Source: a virus. Taken from it: a stretch of DNA of 25,244 nucleotides. Position 1 is the stretch's first letter. Each line of letters begins with the position of its first letter. The translations under genes were made by a program, and so were the position numbers. The notes under the pieces were generated by a model. It searched no databases. It saw nothing but the letters and a program-made list of their open reading frames with translations, and was not told the DNA's origin. The stretch is taken from IMG/VR virus record IMGVR_UViG_3300028571_000106, positions 1 through 25,244 of that record; one strand, 5' to 3'. Shown one piece after another: positions 6,865 through 14,152 of the stretch.

Positions 6865-7635
6865 AGTTTTAGGTTTTGGCTTTTCTTCTGGAATATTTTC
6901 AACTACCGATGCAGTTAACATCATTGTAGAGGCAAAACTACCATCAAAAATGTATTCCCCTGCGTGAACAATCTTTACCCAAGGTGCAGCAAAGACTTCT
7001 CCACCAAGTTCACGGTACTTACGGCAGAAGTGGTAATCCTCCGAAAGAAGAATGCCATCTTCGGTAATGCTGGTAGCAAAGTATTCAGTCACCATTTGAG
7101 AAGCATCAAATGCACCAGTAGATGTATTTAACATATACTGTGGGCAGTGTGGCTTCATTGTTTTGAATACTTCTTTCTTAATGAATAGCATTCCTGTGCC
7201 AACTTCAGTAACAGGAACTGGTTCATTCATTTTAAAAGTAGTCTCTCCAGGCAACATGTTCATAGCAAAGAATCCAGAATATTGAGATAGATTTTCTTCA
7301 CCCTTGAGTGCAGCCTGTCGTACATTTTCCCAGTTAATGTTTTTCATTGGGTAGATAGCACCAATAACATCTTTACCAGACTCGATCATTTCGATAACGT
7401 CAACATGATTAAACCCCTCGTCACCGTCAATGAATAGTAGTGCATCAGCACCAGATTTCTCAAACTCGTGTACTAGATTATTCCTAGCACGAGTAATAAG
7501 ACTTTCGTTGTATATCTTTGAAAAGGAGACTTGGTATCCCTTACGAGCAAGCTCAAAGGTTAGTGCCATTAGTCCGTCAAGATATACACCCTTACAGTTT
7601 CCCCCATACATTGGGGTAGCAATATGTAAATGCAT
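6853..7635 (-). CDS. GT-A type glycosyltransferase (260 aa)
   Basis: The protein starts MHLHIATPMYGGN. Residues 48-52 are TRARN and 66-75 are ALLFIDGDEG, giving a D70-G-D72 (DxD) motif that in GT-A glycosyltransferases binds metal and nucleotide-sugar. KDVIGAIYPMK follows, then EVGTGMLFIKKEVF and a C-terminal EDYHFCRKYRELGG segment, the usual pattern of phage GT2-like or Anp1-like enzymes. The Lys/Pro-rich tail (PEEKPKPKTKKK) is unstructured. I chose the start at 7635 because GGAGAG lies three bases upstream and the promoter lies behind it; a longer frame to 7821 would run through the promoter. It is the only minus-strand gene among structural genes. It may decorate virion proteins or alter host surface sugars; the substrate is unknown. 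Confidence 0.8.
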   Translation of the reverse strand: MHLHIATPMYGGNCKGVYLDGLMALTFELARKGYQVSFSKIYNESLITRARNNLVHEFEKSGADALLFIDGDEGFNHVDVIEMIESGKDVIGAIYPMKNINWENVRQAALKGEENLSQYSGFFAMNMLPGETTFKMNEPVPVTEVGTGMLFIKKEVFKTMKPHCPQYMLNTSTGAFDASQMVTEYFATSITEDGILLSEDYHFCRKYRELGGEVFAAPWVKIVHAGEYIFDGSFASTMMLTASVVENIPEEKPKPKTKKK

Positions 7636-7663
7636 TGTCTCTCCATCTATTAGTTGTATAAAC

Positions 7664-7692
7664 ATTATACCAGAAAACCTAAGTATGGTAAA
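7664..7692 (-). promoter_or_regulatory. Promoter of the glycosyltransferase gene (-35/-10)
   Basis: On the minus strand, TTTACC (7692-7687) and TATAAT (7669-7664) are separated by 17 bases, and the -10 is extended by TG (TGGTATAAT). The leader is about 22-30 bases and holds GGAGAG before the ATG at 7635. This is the most complete -35/-10 pair in the window. It overlaps the region just upstream of the plus-strand LamG gene. Confidence 0.75.
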
Positions 7693-7708
7693 CTTAGTTA
7701 GAGGAAAA

Positions 7709-10700
7709 ATGACAAATAGGTACGCTGACTCAATTACTAGAGACAATCCCATTGCCGTATGGGATTTAAATGACGTACTGCCCCCAGCATCAGTAGTCGA
7801 TCTTGAGTCATCGATCAACATTTCTGCATATGGCTCACCCCTAACTGGGTATAATGATACTTCTTTAAATAACGGATATTACATCTCAAGCGACACTACA
7901 GCGGCAAATGTTGCATCAGACAATAACGGAATGCCAATGGTTTATGGTGCGACTAACATAACTAACATTTATCCAATAACAAGCAAGCCATCAATAATTA
8001 TTCCAGGCTTTGGCTTCTTAAATGATGATGGTAAAGATAAAGTATATACTTTAGAATTTTGGGCAAGAATAAACTCTTCAGCACACTACCCACAAAAAAT
8101 TGTTGGACCAATTCAATCAGATAACGGAATCTATGTAAATGGACCATATATTTCATTAAAGATAGAAGACGTAATTAAGTCACACTATGTTGGAGAATGG
8201 GACAGACCCATGCTGATTCATTTTACATACAACAGATCATCGTCTAGTTTAATAATTAATGGTGAAACCGTTATTTCCCTGAATCACGATTTAACAAATT
8301 TTAATTTGCCAACAAAATTAACAGATGCAGGAAAAGATCAGGACTGGATTGGGTTTTATGCGTACTCGAATGTGCCACAAATTCAGCTAGACTGTATTGC
8401 AATTTATGCATATCAAATGTCTGAAGTCAATGCAAAGCTTCACTTTGTTAAAGGACAATCTGTAGAGGTTCCACAATTAAAATTTGGTAACTTCTCTGAA
8501 ATGCCAGTAATGATAGATTATCAAGTTGCTAAATATTCCAACAACTACGTCTATCCTGGAAACGGTAGATGGCAAAATGGAGTAGTTAAAAATCTATCAA
8601 CAGACGGACAAGTTCTTTTTGCCCCAGAGTACAAACTTCCAAAACTAGTTCTTCAAAACAACAGTCAATCATTTGTGGAATGGTGCGACCTAAACAATAC
8701 TCTTTCTGGACAATCAACAACTTCAAGTTTAACTTCTGGCTCTATCATTAACGACGATGTGTTTTTTAGAATAGTTCCAGACAACACAGACGCAATTGCT
8801 GACGGAGCAGAAGCAGCAGAAAGTTTTTATACTGCAGGATATCTAGAGTTTGAAAAACTTAGTGTTCTATCTGAACCAATTAAGTTAATTTATGGTGTAT
8901 ACAAACTTGCTGAAACTCCAACATCAAATGAAATTCTTTTCAGAGTAATTAATACTAGTAACGAATACTTCGAAGCAGTTGTTAATTCTTCAAATCAAAT
9001 AGTTTACAAATTTATCTCTGGATCTTCAATAACAACTATAGATACAGTTACAATAACCAATACCGCCAATAAATTTTCTGCAGGGGTAGACATTGATCAA
9101 TTACTAACAGCAGAAAACAATACAGCACTTTCTTCATTTTTTACAAACCAAGGAGACTTAAAAGTATTTCTTGGAGGCTCTCCAGATTTAAATGTTACTG
9201 GAACTTCTACAGCAAAAATGTTTAGAGGAAATATTTACAAGTTTGGGTTTGGAGATAAAAAGAATATCAATAAGGTTTATGCCCTAGACCAATCATCTGG
9301 CGGAGGTGCAGAATTTACCGATGGAATTGTTAGACACAACAGCACAATCCTGCCAAGCCACTTTGCAAGCTACACCCTTATTGCAGTTAATACATTTGGA
9401 GTCCTTGACTTAGACATAGCAGTAGATTCTTCCTGGGAAGACTATGTTCCATTATCACTTTTAGCCAAAAATGTTATTGCCGACTCTTCTGGAACATTAG
9501 AGTATGCATTAGACTTTATTCAAATAAACATAGATCATCCAGAATCAATTGCTTCTGCAAACTCAACAGTAAAGTCTTATGTAGAATTTTTAGAGGTAGC
9601 AACCTCAACAGTTTCAACCAATCAAACAGAAAAAACATATGTCTCTGCATCATCTAATAGCGTTCTAATCCCAGACTCTACTTGGATTAATAAAAAATAT
9701 CAAATATTAAATAACCACATTGTGTATTTGCCTACAGGTGGATTCTCCGACTTTAATGATCTATCAATATCTGTTTCGTTTGAGATTAAAATTCCTGGTA
9801 TTTTTAGAAATCCCCTAAAGATTAAAAAATTACAACTTGCTTCACAAGCATATGACTACTCAGCACTCCCTACAGAAATTGGAACTAGATATTCTAGGGA
9901 TATCATTCCGTACACAATGGCAAACTCAACATCAATAGTTTACGACGGACTAAATCCTTATACAATTTATAAAGACAGCACTCCATATCTATATTTAAAT
10001 AAATATAGTGGAATTAAAATGGTTGGCTCAAACATTGGATCAGTTTTAGCAAACACTACGGTAGAAACAAAGGGTCTAAGAGTTTTAATTAACCCAACAG
10101 AAAAAGATTTCTATAAAGATAGCGTTGTGCAAATGTCAGTTATGAAGGATACTGCCTTTACTGCAAACTCAAGCGTTGAAATTTTTAGAATTACAGATAG
10201 AAATAATACATTTGTGATTGATGCACAAACAGGGGCAAACACAAACACTGCCTCACTTAGAGTAAGAACGTCTAGTGGAACTGCATATTCGTCTTATTCT
10301 GGGGTAAAGATTTTTGTAAATGGACAACAACATACAACAACTAATGGTGTTGCACAAACCGCAACAATAAGATATGGGCAGTGGAATACGATCGGTTTTA
10401 CCTTTGACCCACTTCTAGACTTTAATGAATATACAGGAAGCCTAGACATTACAGGTCCATTTATTATTAATAACATTGCAGATTATCAAATTGATAAATC
10501 AAAAGAAGGTTCGTCAGTTGTTTTTGCACAATGGGGAGCTGGACCATACTCTATTGTTGCTATGGGTAACTGGTCAGACGTTTATGCTACCGAACCAACC
10601 TGGAGAGATGTGCTAACTGGTGCAACAGTGCCTATCAGTATTGAGCTCAATGCGTTAGAAATTTATGGTTCTTATTTAGGAACAAGTAAGATTGGGGTGT

Positions 10701-10801
10701 CAGATAGCTTTGAAAACCTACACCTTATTGACGCTAAACAAAACAGCACAACCCTATACAGTGGTATAAGGTCGTCAACAATTACTGCTATACCGCTATA
10801 A
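7709..10801 (+). CDS. LamG-like (concanavalin A fold) tail appendage protein (1030 aa)
   Basis: The protein starts MTNRYADSITRDNPIAVWDL. The start at 7709 has GAGGA at 7701-7705; an in-frame ATG at 7685 is possible but has no such site. The open frame runs further upstream only because it crosses the opposite-strand gene. Residues about 113-250 form a LamG-like jelly roll (YTLEFWARINS, MLIHFTYNRSSSSLIINGE, DCIAIYAYQMSEVNAKLHF). A further LamG-like unit lies at about 785-935 (VVQMSVMKDTAFTANSSVEI through WNTIGFTFDP and IINNIADYQI), and the middle holds additional beta-sandwich segments. Such proteins are long minor tail or fibre components that may bind sugars. All 21 Arg codons I counted are AGA or AGG, unlike the head genes. 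The stop overlaps the next promoter. Confidence 0.8.
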   Translation: MTNRYADSITRDNPIAVWDLNDVLPPASVVDLESSINISAYGSPLTGYNDTSLNNGYYISSDTTAANVASDNNGMPMVYGATNITNIYPITSKPSIIIPGFGFLNDDGKDKVYTLEFWARINSSAHYPQKIVGPIQSDNGIYVNGPYISLKIEDVIKSHYVGEWDRPMLIHFTYNRSSSSLIINGETVISLNHDLTNFNLPTKLTDAGKDQDWIGFYAYSNVPQIQLDCIAIYAYQMSEVNAKLHFVKGQSVEVPQLKFGNFSEMPVMIDYQVAKYSNNYVYPGNGRWQNGVVKNLSTDGQVLFAPEYKLPKLVLQNNSQSFVEWCDLNNTLSGQSTTSSLTSGSIINDDVFFRIVPDNTDAIADGAEAAESFYTAGYLEFEKLSVLSEPIKLIYGVYKLAETPTSNEILFRVINTSNEYFEAVVNSSNQIVYKFISGSSITTIDTVTITNTANKFSAGVDIDQLLTAENNTALSSFFTNQGDLKVFLGGSPDLNVTGTSTAKMFRGNIYKFGFGDKKNINKVYALDQSSGGGAEFTDGIVRHNSTILPSHFASYTLIAVNTFGVLDLDIAVDSSWEDYVPLSLLAKNVIADSSGTLEYALDFIQINIDHPESIASANSTVKSYVEFLEVATSTVSTNQTEKTYVSASSNSVLIPDSTWINKKYQILNNHIVYLPTGGFSDFNDLSISVSFEIKIPGIFRNPLKIKKLQLASQAYDYSALPTEIGTRYSRDIIPYTMANSTSIVYDGLNPYTIYKDSTPYLYLNKYSGIKMVGSNIGSVLANTTVETKGLRVLINPTEKDFYKDSVVQMSVMKDTAFTANSSVEIFRITDRNNTFVIDAQTGANTNTASLRVRTSSGTAYSSYSGVKIFVNGQQHTTTNGVAQTATIRYGQWNTIGFTFDPLLDFNEYTGSLDITGPFIINNIADYQIDKSKEGSSVVFAQWGAGPYSIVAMGNWSDVYATEPTWRDVLTGATVPISIELNALEIYGSYLGTSKIGVSDSFENLHLIDAKQNSTTLYSGIRSSTITAIPL

Positions 10802-10812
10802 TATGGTATACT
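10797..10812 (+). promoter_or_regulatory. Overlapping -10 boxes before the pre-portal gene
   Basis: Two candidates overlap the LamG stop codon: TATAAT at 10797-10802 and the extended TGGTATACT at 10804-10812. For the second, the ATG at 10820 follows after 7 bases, fitting leaderless initiation and arguing against the GTG at 10814, which sits one base after the -10 box. Confidence 0.6.
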
Positions 10813-10819
10813 GGTGGTT

Positions 10820-11203
10820 ATGGAAAAAGAAAAATTAGATCCAATTGAGGAAGCTCTTGGAAAAGCCAGACTAACTGTAGTCAAAGAAGAATACTCAGAC
10901 TTTGGAACATATATCTGGGTAAAGGCAAACGGCAAGCCTTTCACGGATGGAGACAACAACGTTCTCTCTATTGAAGCATATAAGAATGATCACGAGCGTG
11001 TAAAAAAGCTTATGGATGCCGCTGCATACTATGGTGAAGCAGAGGGTCAGGCTATCTTCTACCCAAACACACGACAGATTTCAGAAGAGACACACTCTGA
11101 ACAAATTGATCGTATGAAGCAGGGACTAATCCCAAACATGAATGACCTTGGTGCAGTTATTGCGGCAAAGAATACCTTAAATGCATACGGAGATGAAGAC
11201 TAA
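10820..11203 (+). CDS. Conserved pre-portal protein (127 aa)
   Basis: The protein starts MEKEKLDPIEEALGKARLTV. A core of YSDFGTYIWVKANGKPFTDG, then VLSIEAYKNDHERVKKLMDAA, ends with GQAIFYPNTRQISEETHSEQ and DRMKQGLIPNMNDLGAVIAA. I recognise this as a small family found directly before the portal gene in many aquatic and actinobacterial siphoviruses; I know no assigned function. It is mixed alpha/beta, charged and soluble, with no zinc or helix-turn-helix motif. The ATG at 10820 is chosen from promoter spacing over the GTG six bases earlier. The stop overlaps the portal ATG (TAATG), so it is coupled to the portal, suggesting a role in head assembly or packaging. Confidence 0.7.
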   Translation: MEKEKLDPIEEALGKARLTVVKEEYSDFGTYIWVKANGKPFTDGDNNVLSIEAYKNDHERVKKLMDAAAYYGEAEGQAIFYPNTRQISEETHSEQIDRMKQGLIPNMNDLGAVIAAKNTLNAYGDED

Positions 11204-12807
11204 TGTCGGAAGAATCAGTACAACACATTGTTCGTGCAAAGATGGACAGCTTTGCAGAAGAAGAAAATGTCTTTAAAGCACAAGACCCCTTTATTAAAAA
11301 TTGGGACGGTATTAAATCACTCTCTGGTCTTAATGCAAACTTTAAGCGTCGTGCAGCTAGAATGTCGAAAGCAGTAGATGTAACACCTGCCTATCTTGAC
11401 AGTGCTATGGCAACAAGCACAGGAGTCAATGGAGCAAGATCTAAGGAGATTAACCCTGGAACTGTTTACCACAATGGCTACGGTCTCTTTGACGTTATTA
11501 CACCACCCTGGAATCTTTATGAACTTGCAAACTATTACGATACATCATTCGCTAACCATGCCGCTATTGACGCAAAGGTAGAAAACATTGTTGGTCTTGG
11601 TTATGACTTCCAGCCAACAAAGAGTACTATGTTTGCTCTTGGGGGGACAACAGACTCAGCTGCAGAAAAAGCACGTAAGCGTATTGAACGTGCAAGAATT
11701 TCAATGCGTGAGTGGATAGAAGCACTTAACGATGATGATTCTTTTACAAACACAATGATGAAGTTTTATACAGATGTTCAGGCTACAGGAAATGGATACC
11801 TTGAAATTGGTCGTACCGTAACAGGTGAGATTGGATACGTTGGTCACATTCCGTCAACCACAATGCGAGTCCGTAGACTAAAGGATGGCTACGTTCAGAT
11901 TATTGGTAACAAGGTTGTCTACTTCAGAAATTTCGGGGCAGTCAACCCAAACCCAGTAACTGAAGACCCACGCCCTAACGAGATTATTCACTATAAAGAA
12001 TACTCTCCACTTAACACATACTACGGAATCCCAGATATTATGTCTGCGATCTCATCTCTCCACGGAGATCAGCTTGCTTCACAATACAACATCGACTACT
12101 TTAGCAATAAGGCTGTGCCTCGCTACGTTATTACACTTAAGGGTGCAAAGCTTTCAGAAGATGCAGAAGACAAGATGTTCCGCTTCTTGCAGACCAGTCT
12201 AAAGGGGCAGTCACACAGGACACTTTACATTCCGTTGCCAGCAGACTCTGACAACAACAAGGTAGAGTTTAAGATGGAGCCAATTGAGAATAATGTTCAA
12301 GAGGCATCATTTGACCAATACCGCATTCGTAACCGTGACGATATCCTGGTTGCTCACCAGGTCCCATTGTCAAAGATTGGCGGTGGAGATGCTGCAAGCA
12401 TTGCTGCTGCTCTCGCACAGGACCGCACATTCAAAGAACAGGTTGCACGTCCTGCACAAACTAATCTTGAAAAAGTTCTTGGCAAGATTATTAAAGAAAA
12501 GACAGACATTCTTGAACTTAAGTTTAATGAACTAACTCTTACAGATGAAATTGCACAGTCACAAATTCTAGAGCGTTATGTTAAGACACAAATTCTTACA
12601 CCTAATGAGGCTCGTGAAAAACTTGGTCTTGGTCAACGTCAAGATGGTGATGAAGTTTTTCAAATGACTCCACGCCAAGCAACTGATGCTCGTGCAAATC
12701 TTGCAGGTAACAGACAGCGAGATGCTGAAAGATCAAACAACCAGTCAGACAGTCCTGCAACTACTGAGGGTAGAAACGCCCAGGGTGAAGGCAGATCTTC
12801 AGCATAA
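11203..12807 (+). CDS. Portal protein, HK97/PBSX type (534 aa)
   Basis: It forms the twelve-subunit ring at one head vertex, through which DNA enters and leaves. Diagnostic segments are PPWNLYELANYYDTSFANHA (about 105-124), ATGNGYLEIGR (about 200-210), the IIHYKEYSPLNTYYGIPDI to VPRYVITLKG block (about 262-317) and VAHQVPLSKIGGGDA (about 383-397). These match the PBSX/HK97-type phage portal family, and the length is normal for it. The Ser/Gln/Arg-rich C-terminus (after about 490) is probably disordered. The start overlaps the previous stop by one base with CGGAGA upstream. Two tandem promoters follow the gene. Confidence 0.9.
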   Translation: MSEESVQHIVRAKMDSFAEEENVFKAQDPFIKNWDGIKSLSGLNANFKRRAARMSKAVDVTPAYLDSAMATSTGVNGARSKEINPGTVYHNGYGLFDVITPPWNLYELANYYDTSFANHAAIDAKVENIVGLGYDFQPTKSTMFALGGTTDSAAEKARKRIERARISMREWIEALNDDDSFTNTMMKFYTDVQATGNGYLEIGRTVTGEIGYVGHIPSTTMRVRRLKDGYVQIIGNKVVYFRNFGAVNPNPVTEDPRPNEIIHYKEYSPLNTYYGIPDIMSAISSLHGDQLASQYNIDYFSNKAVPRYVITLKGAKLSEDAEDKMFRFLQTSLKGQSHRTLYIPLPADSDNNKVEFKMEPIENNVQEASFDQYRIRNRDDILVAHQVPLSKIGGGDAASIAAALAQDRTFKEQVARPAQTNLEKVLGKIIKEKTDILELKFNELTLTDEIAQSQILERYVKTQILTPNEAREKLGLGQRQDGDEVFQMTPRQATDARANLAGNRQRDAERSNNQSDSPATTEGRNAQGEGRSSA

Positions 12808-12811
12808 ACTG

Positions 12812-12820
12812 TGTTATAAT
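12812..12820 (+). promoter_or_regulatory. Upstream promoter of the protease-scaffold gene
   Basis: TGTTATAAT, hexamer at 12815-12820, begins just after the portal stop and shares TATAATTTAAAT with the promoter at 1569-1577. It would give a leader of about 50 bases containing no Shine-Dalgarno next to the ATG at 12876. Confidence 0.55.
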
Positions 12821-12861
12821 TTAAATGTAATAACAATGTTATATTATTGTAAAAAACAGTA

Positions 12862-12867
12862 TATAAT
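12862..12867 (+). promoter_or_regulatory. Downstream promoter of the protease-scaffold gene, leaderless type
   Basis: TATAAT at 12862-12867, lacking the TG extension. The ATG at 12876 follows after 8 bases without a Shine-Dalgarno, again matching leaderless spacing. It lies 47 bases after the first -10 box, so the gene has two tandem candidate promoters. Confidence 0.6.
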
Positions 12868-12875
12868 TAATTAAC

Positions 12876-14129
12876 ATGACTATTTCTAAAGCCCATTGGC
12901 ACTCTGAAGGCGATAATGTTCGTCTGTCCATGCCGTTCTCAAAAGTTGATGAAGAGCGACGCATCGTCTCTGGTTTTGCAACCCTAGATAACGTTGACAA
13001 GCAGAATGACATCGTTACTCCAGAAGCTTCAATGAAAGCTTTTGAAAAGTTCCGTGGTAACATTCGTGAAATGCACCAGCCCAAGGCGGTAGGCAAAATG
13101 GTTTCATTCAAAGAGGACAAGTACTTTGACCCAGAGTCAAAGAAGTTTTATGCAGGTGTTTATGTATCAACATACATCTCAAAGGGTGCTCAGGACACTT
13201 GGGAAAAGGTTCTAGACGGAACACTTTCAGGTTTTTCCATTGGCGGAAAAATGAACCAGTGGGATGATGCCTTTGACGAAAAGATGGATGCCACTATTCG
13301 TATTATTAAAGACTACGACCTTGTAGAGTTATCACTAGTTGATACCCCTGCAAATCAGTTTGCAAATGTTTTGTCTGTTGAAAAAGTAGACGGAGTTGAC
13401 GTAATCAAGGGAGATGGCGTGGATGTAGAAATTGAAAATGTATTCTGGGACGAAGAAAACGGTATTGTTATGCTCTCAGATAAAGATTCAGAAGTTAGCC
13501 CCACCAGTGGTGCTGCAATGAAAAACATCGGCTTTGTAGAAAAGTCAGATGCAGAAAAACCAGAGATGGTAAAGTTCTTAGTAGATAGTGCTAAAGGCAT
13601 TAATACTTCTAAGATAACTAAGGAGGTAAGTCCTATGACTGATGAAGTAAATGAAACAGTCGCTGAGACAGTAGAAGAAGTCGCTGTTGAAGCAGAGGTC
13701 GCTCCAGAGGCAGATGTTGAAGTAGCAGAAGAGGTAACCGAAGAGGTGGCAACCGAAGAGGTTGTTGCTGATGAAGAAGTTGCTGAAAAGGCTGATTCAG
13801 TATCCAAGTCAGACGAGGTTCTTGTAGACGCAGTTGCTGAAATTAAGGATACCGTTACAAAAGCCTTTAGCGATCTAACCGCAGTTGTTCAGGCACAAGC
13901 CGAACAAATTGCACAATTAAGCAAGTCGATTGACTCTGTAAAAAATGAGGTAACAGAGACAAAGGGCGAGTTTAACGAGTTTGGAAAGAGAGTTGATGCT
14001 GTTGAGGCAGATACCGCTTTCCGCAAATCTGGCGATCTAGGCGAGATCGTACAGGAAAATCAATCAGATAAGATTGAGAAATCCCTATGGGACGGACGTT
14101 TCCTCAAAACTGCCGATCTATTCAAATAA
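12876..14129 (+). CDS. Prohead protease (XkdF/S78-like) fused to scaffold domain (417 aa)
   Basis: Residues 1-165 are a serine protease of the prohead type (XkdF-like). Key segments are RIVSGFATLDNVDKQNDIVT, EMHQPKAVGKMV with candidate catalytic His67, LSGFSIGGK with candidate nucleophile Ser121, and DLVELSLVDTPAN with candidate third residue Glu151. Residues about 254-345 are a very acidic Glu/Val/Ala repeat, and 325-385 (AVAEIKDTVTKAFSDLTAVV and onward) a heptad-like coiled coil. This is the scaffold half, ending SLWDGRFLKTADLFK. Protease plus scaffold in one gene is known in HK97-like phages; the protease matures capsid and scaffold during head assembly. A strong internal ribosome site allows scaffold to be made alone. 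The capsid gene follows after 23 bases. Confidence 0.85.
   Translation: MTISKAHWHSEGDNVRLSMPFSKVDEERRIVSGFATLDNVDKQNDIVTPEASMKAFEKFRGNIREMHQPKAVGKMVSFKEDKYFDPESKKFYAGVYVSTYISKGAQDTWEKVLDGTLSGFSIGGKMNQWDDAFDEKMDATIRIIKDYDLVELSLVDTPANQFANVLSVEKVDGVDVIKGDGVDVEIENVFWDEENGIVMLSDKDSEVSPTSGAAMKNIGFVEKSDAEKPEMVKFLVDSAKGINTSKITKEVSPMTDEVNETVAETVEEVAVEAEVAPEADVEVAEEVTEEVATEEVVADEEVAEKADSVSKSDEVLVDAVAEIKDTVTKAFSDLTAVVQAQAEQIAQLSKSIDSVKNEVTETKGEFNEFGKRVDAVEADTAFRKSGDLGEIVQENQSDKIEKSLWDGRFLKTADLFK
13618..13627 (+). promoter_or_regulatory. Internal Shine-Dalgarno for nested scaffold start
   Basis: CTAAGGAGGT within the protease-scaffold gene lies 8 bases before an in-frame ATG at 13635. It is as strong as the site of the capsid gene (TAGGAGGTGA at 14139-14148) and the best match to the 16S rRNA tail inside any coding region I checked. 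Confidence 0.75.
13635..14129 (+). CDS. Nested in-frame scaffold protein (164 aa), overlapping the protease gene
   Basis: Translation from the ATG at 13635 (residue 254 of the fusion) gives a 164-residue protein starting MTDEVNETVAETVEEVAVEA. It holds the acidic repeat and the coiled coil and lacks the protease. Such a pair, protease-scaffold plus scaffold alone from the same frame, is established for lambda C and Nu3. Support here is the near-perfect Shine-Dalgarno with 8-base spacing, and the exact coincidence of the start with the boundary between protease linker and scaffold. The first residues also resemble the N-terminus of the separate gene at 15331. The product would be made in excess to guide capsid assembly and then be degraded. 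It is not proven to be expressed. Confidence 0.65.
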   Translation: MTDEVNETVAETVEEVAVEAEVAPEADVEVAEEVTEEVATEEVVADEEVAEKADSVSKSDEVLVDAVAEIKDTVTKAFSDLTAVVQAQAEQIAQLSKSIDSVKNEVTETKGEFNEFGKRVDAVEADTAFRKSGDLGEIVQENQSDKIEKSLWDGRFLKTADLFK

Positions 14130-14152
14130 AAAATCACTTAGGAGGTGACAAA

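Noticed and set aside
7430-7708. Upstream extension of the LamG reading frame to 7430
   Set aside because: It runs antisense through the glycosyltransferase gene and its promoter; the ATG at 7709 has GAGGA upstream and begins a sequence typical of LamG appendage proteins.
7636-7821. Longer glycosyltransferase start at 7821 or at 7665 (minus strand)
   Set aside because: Both precede or overlap the -10 box at 7664-7669; the ATG at 7635 has GGAGAG and starts the family-like MHLHIATPMYGG.
10814-10819. GTG start of the pre-portal gene at 10814
   Set aside because: It lies one base after the extended -10 box, so it would not be in the transcript from that promoter; ATG at 10820 fits.
14087-14152. 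Capsid start at 14087
   Set aside because: It would overlap the end of the scaffold frame; the ATG at 14153 has AGGAGGTGA directly upstream.
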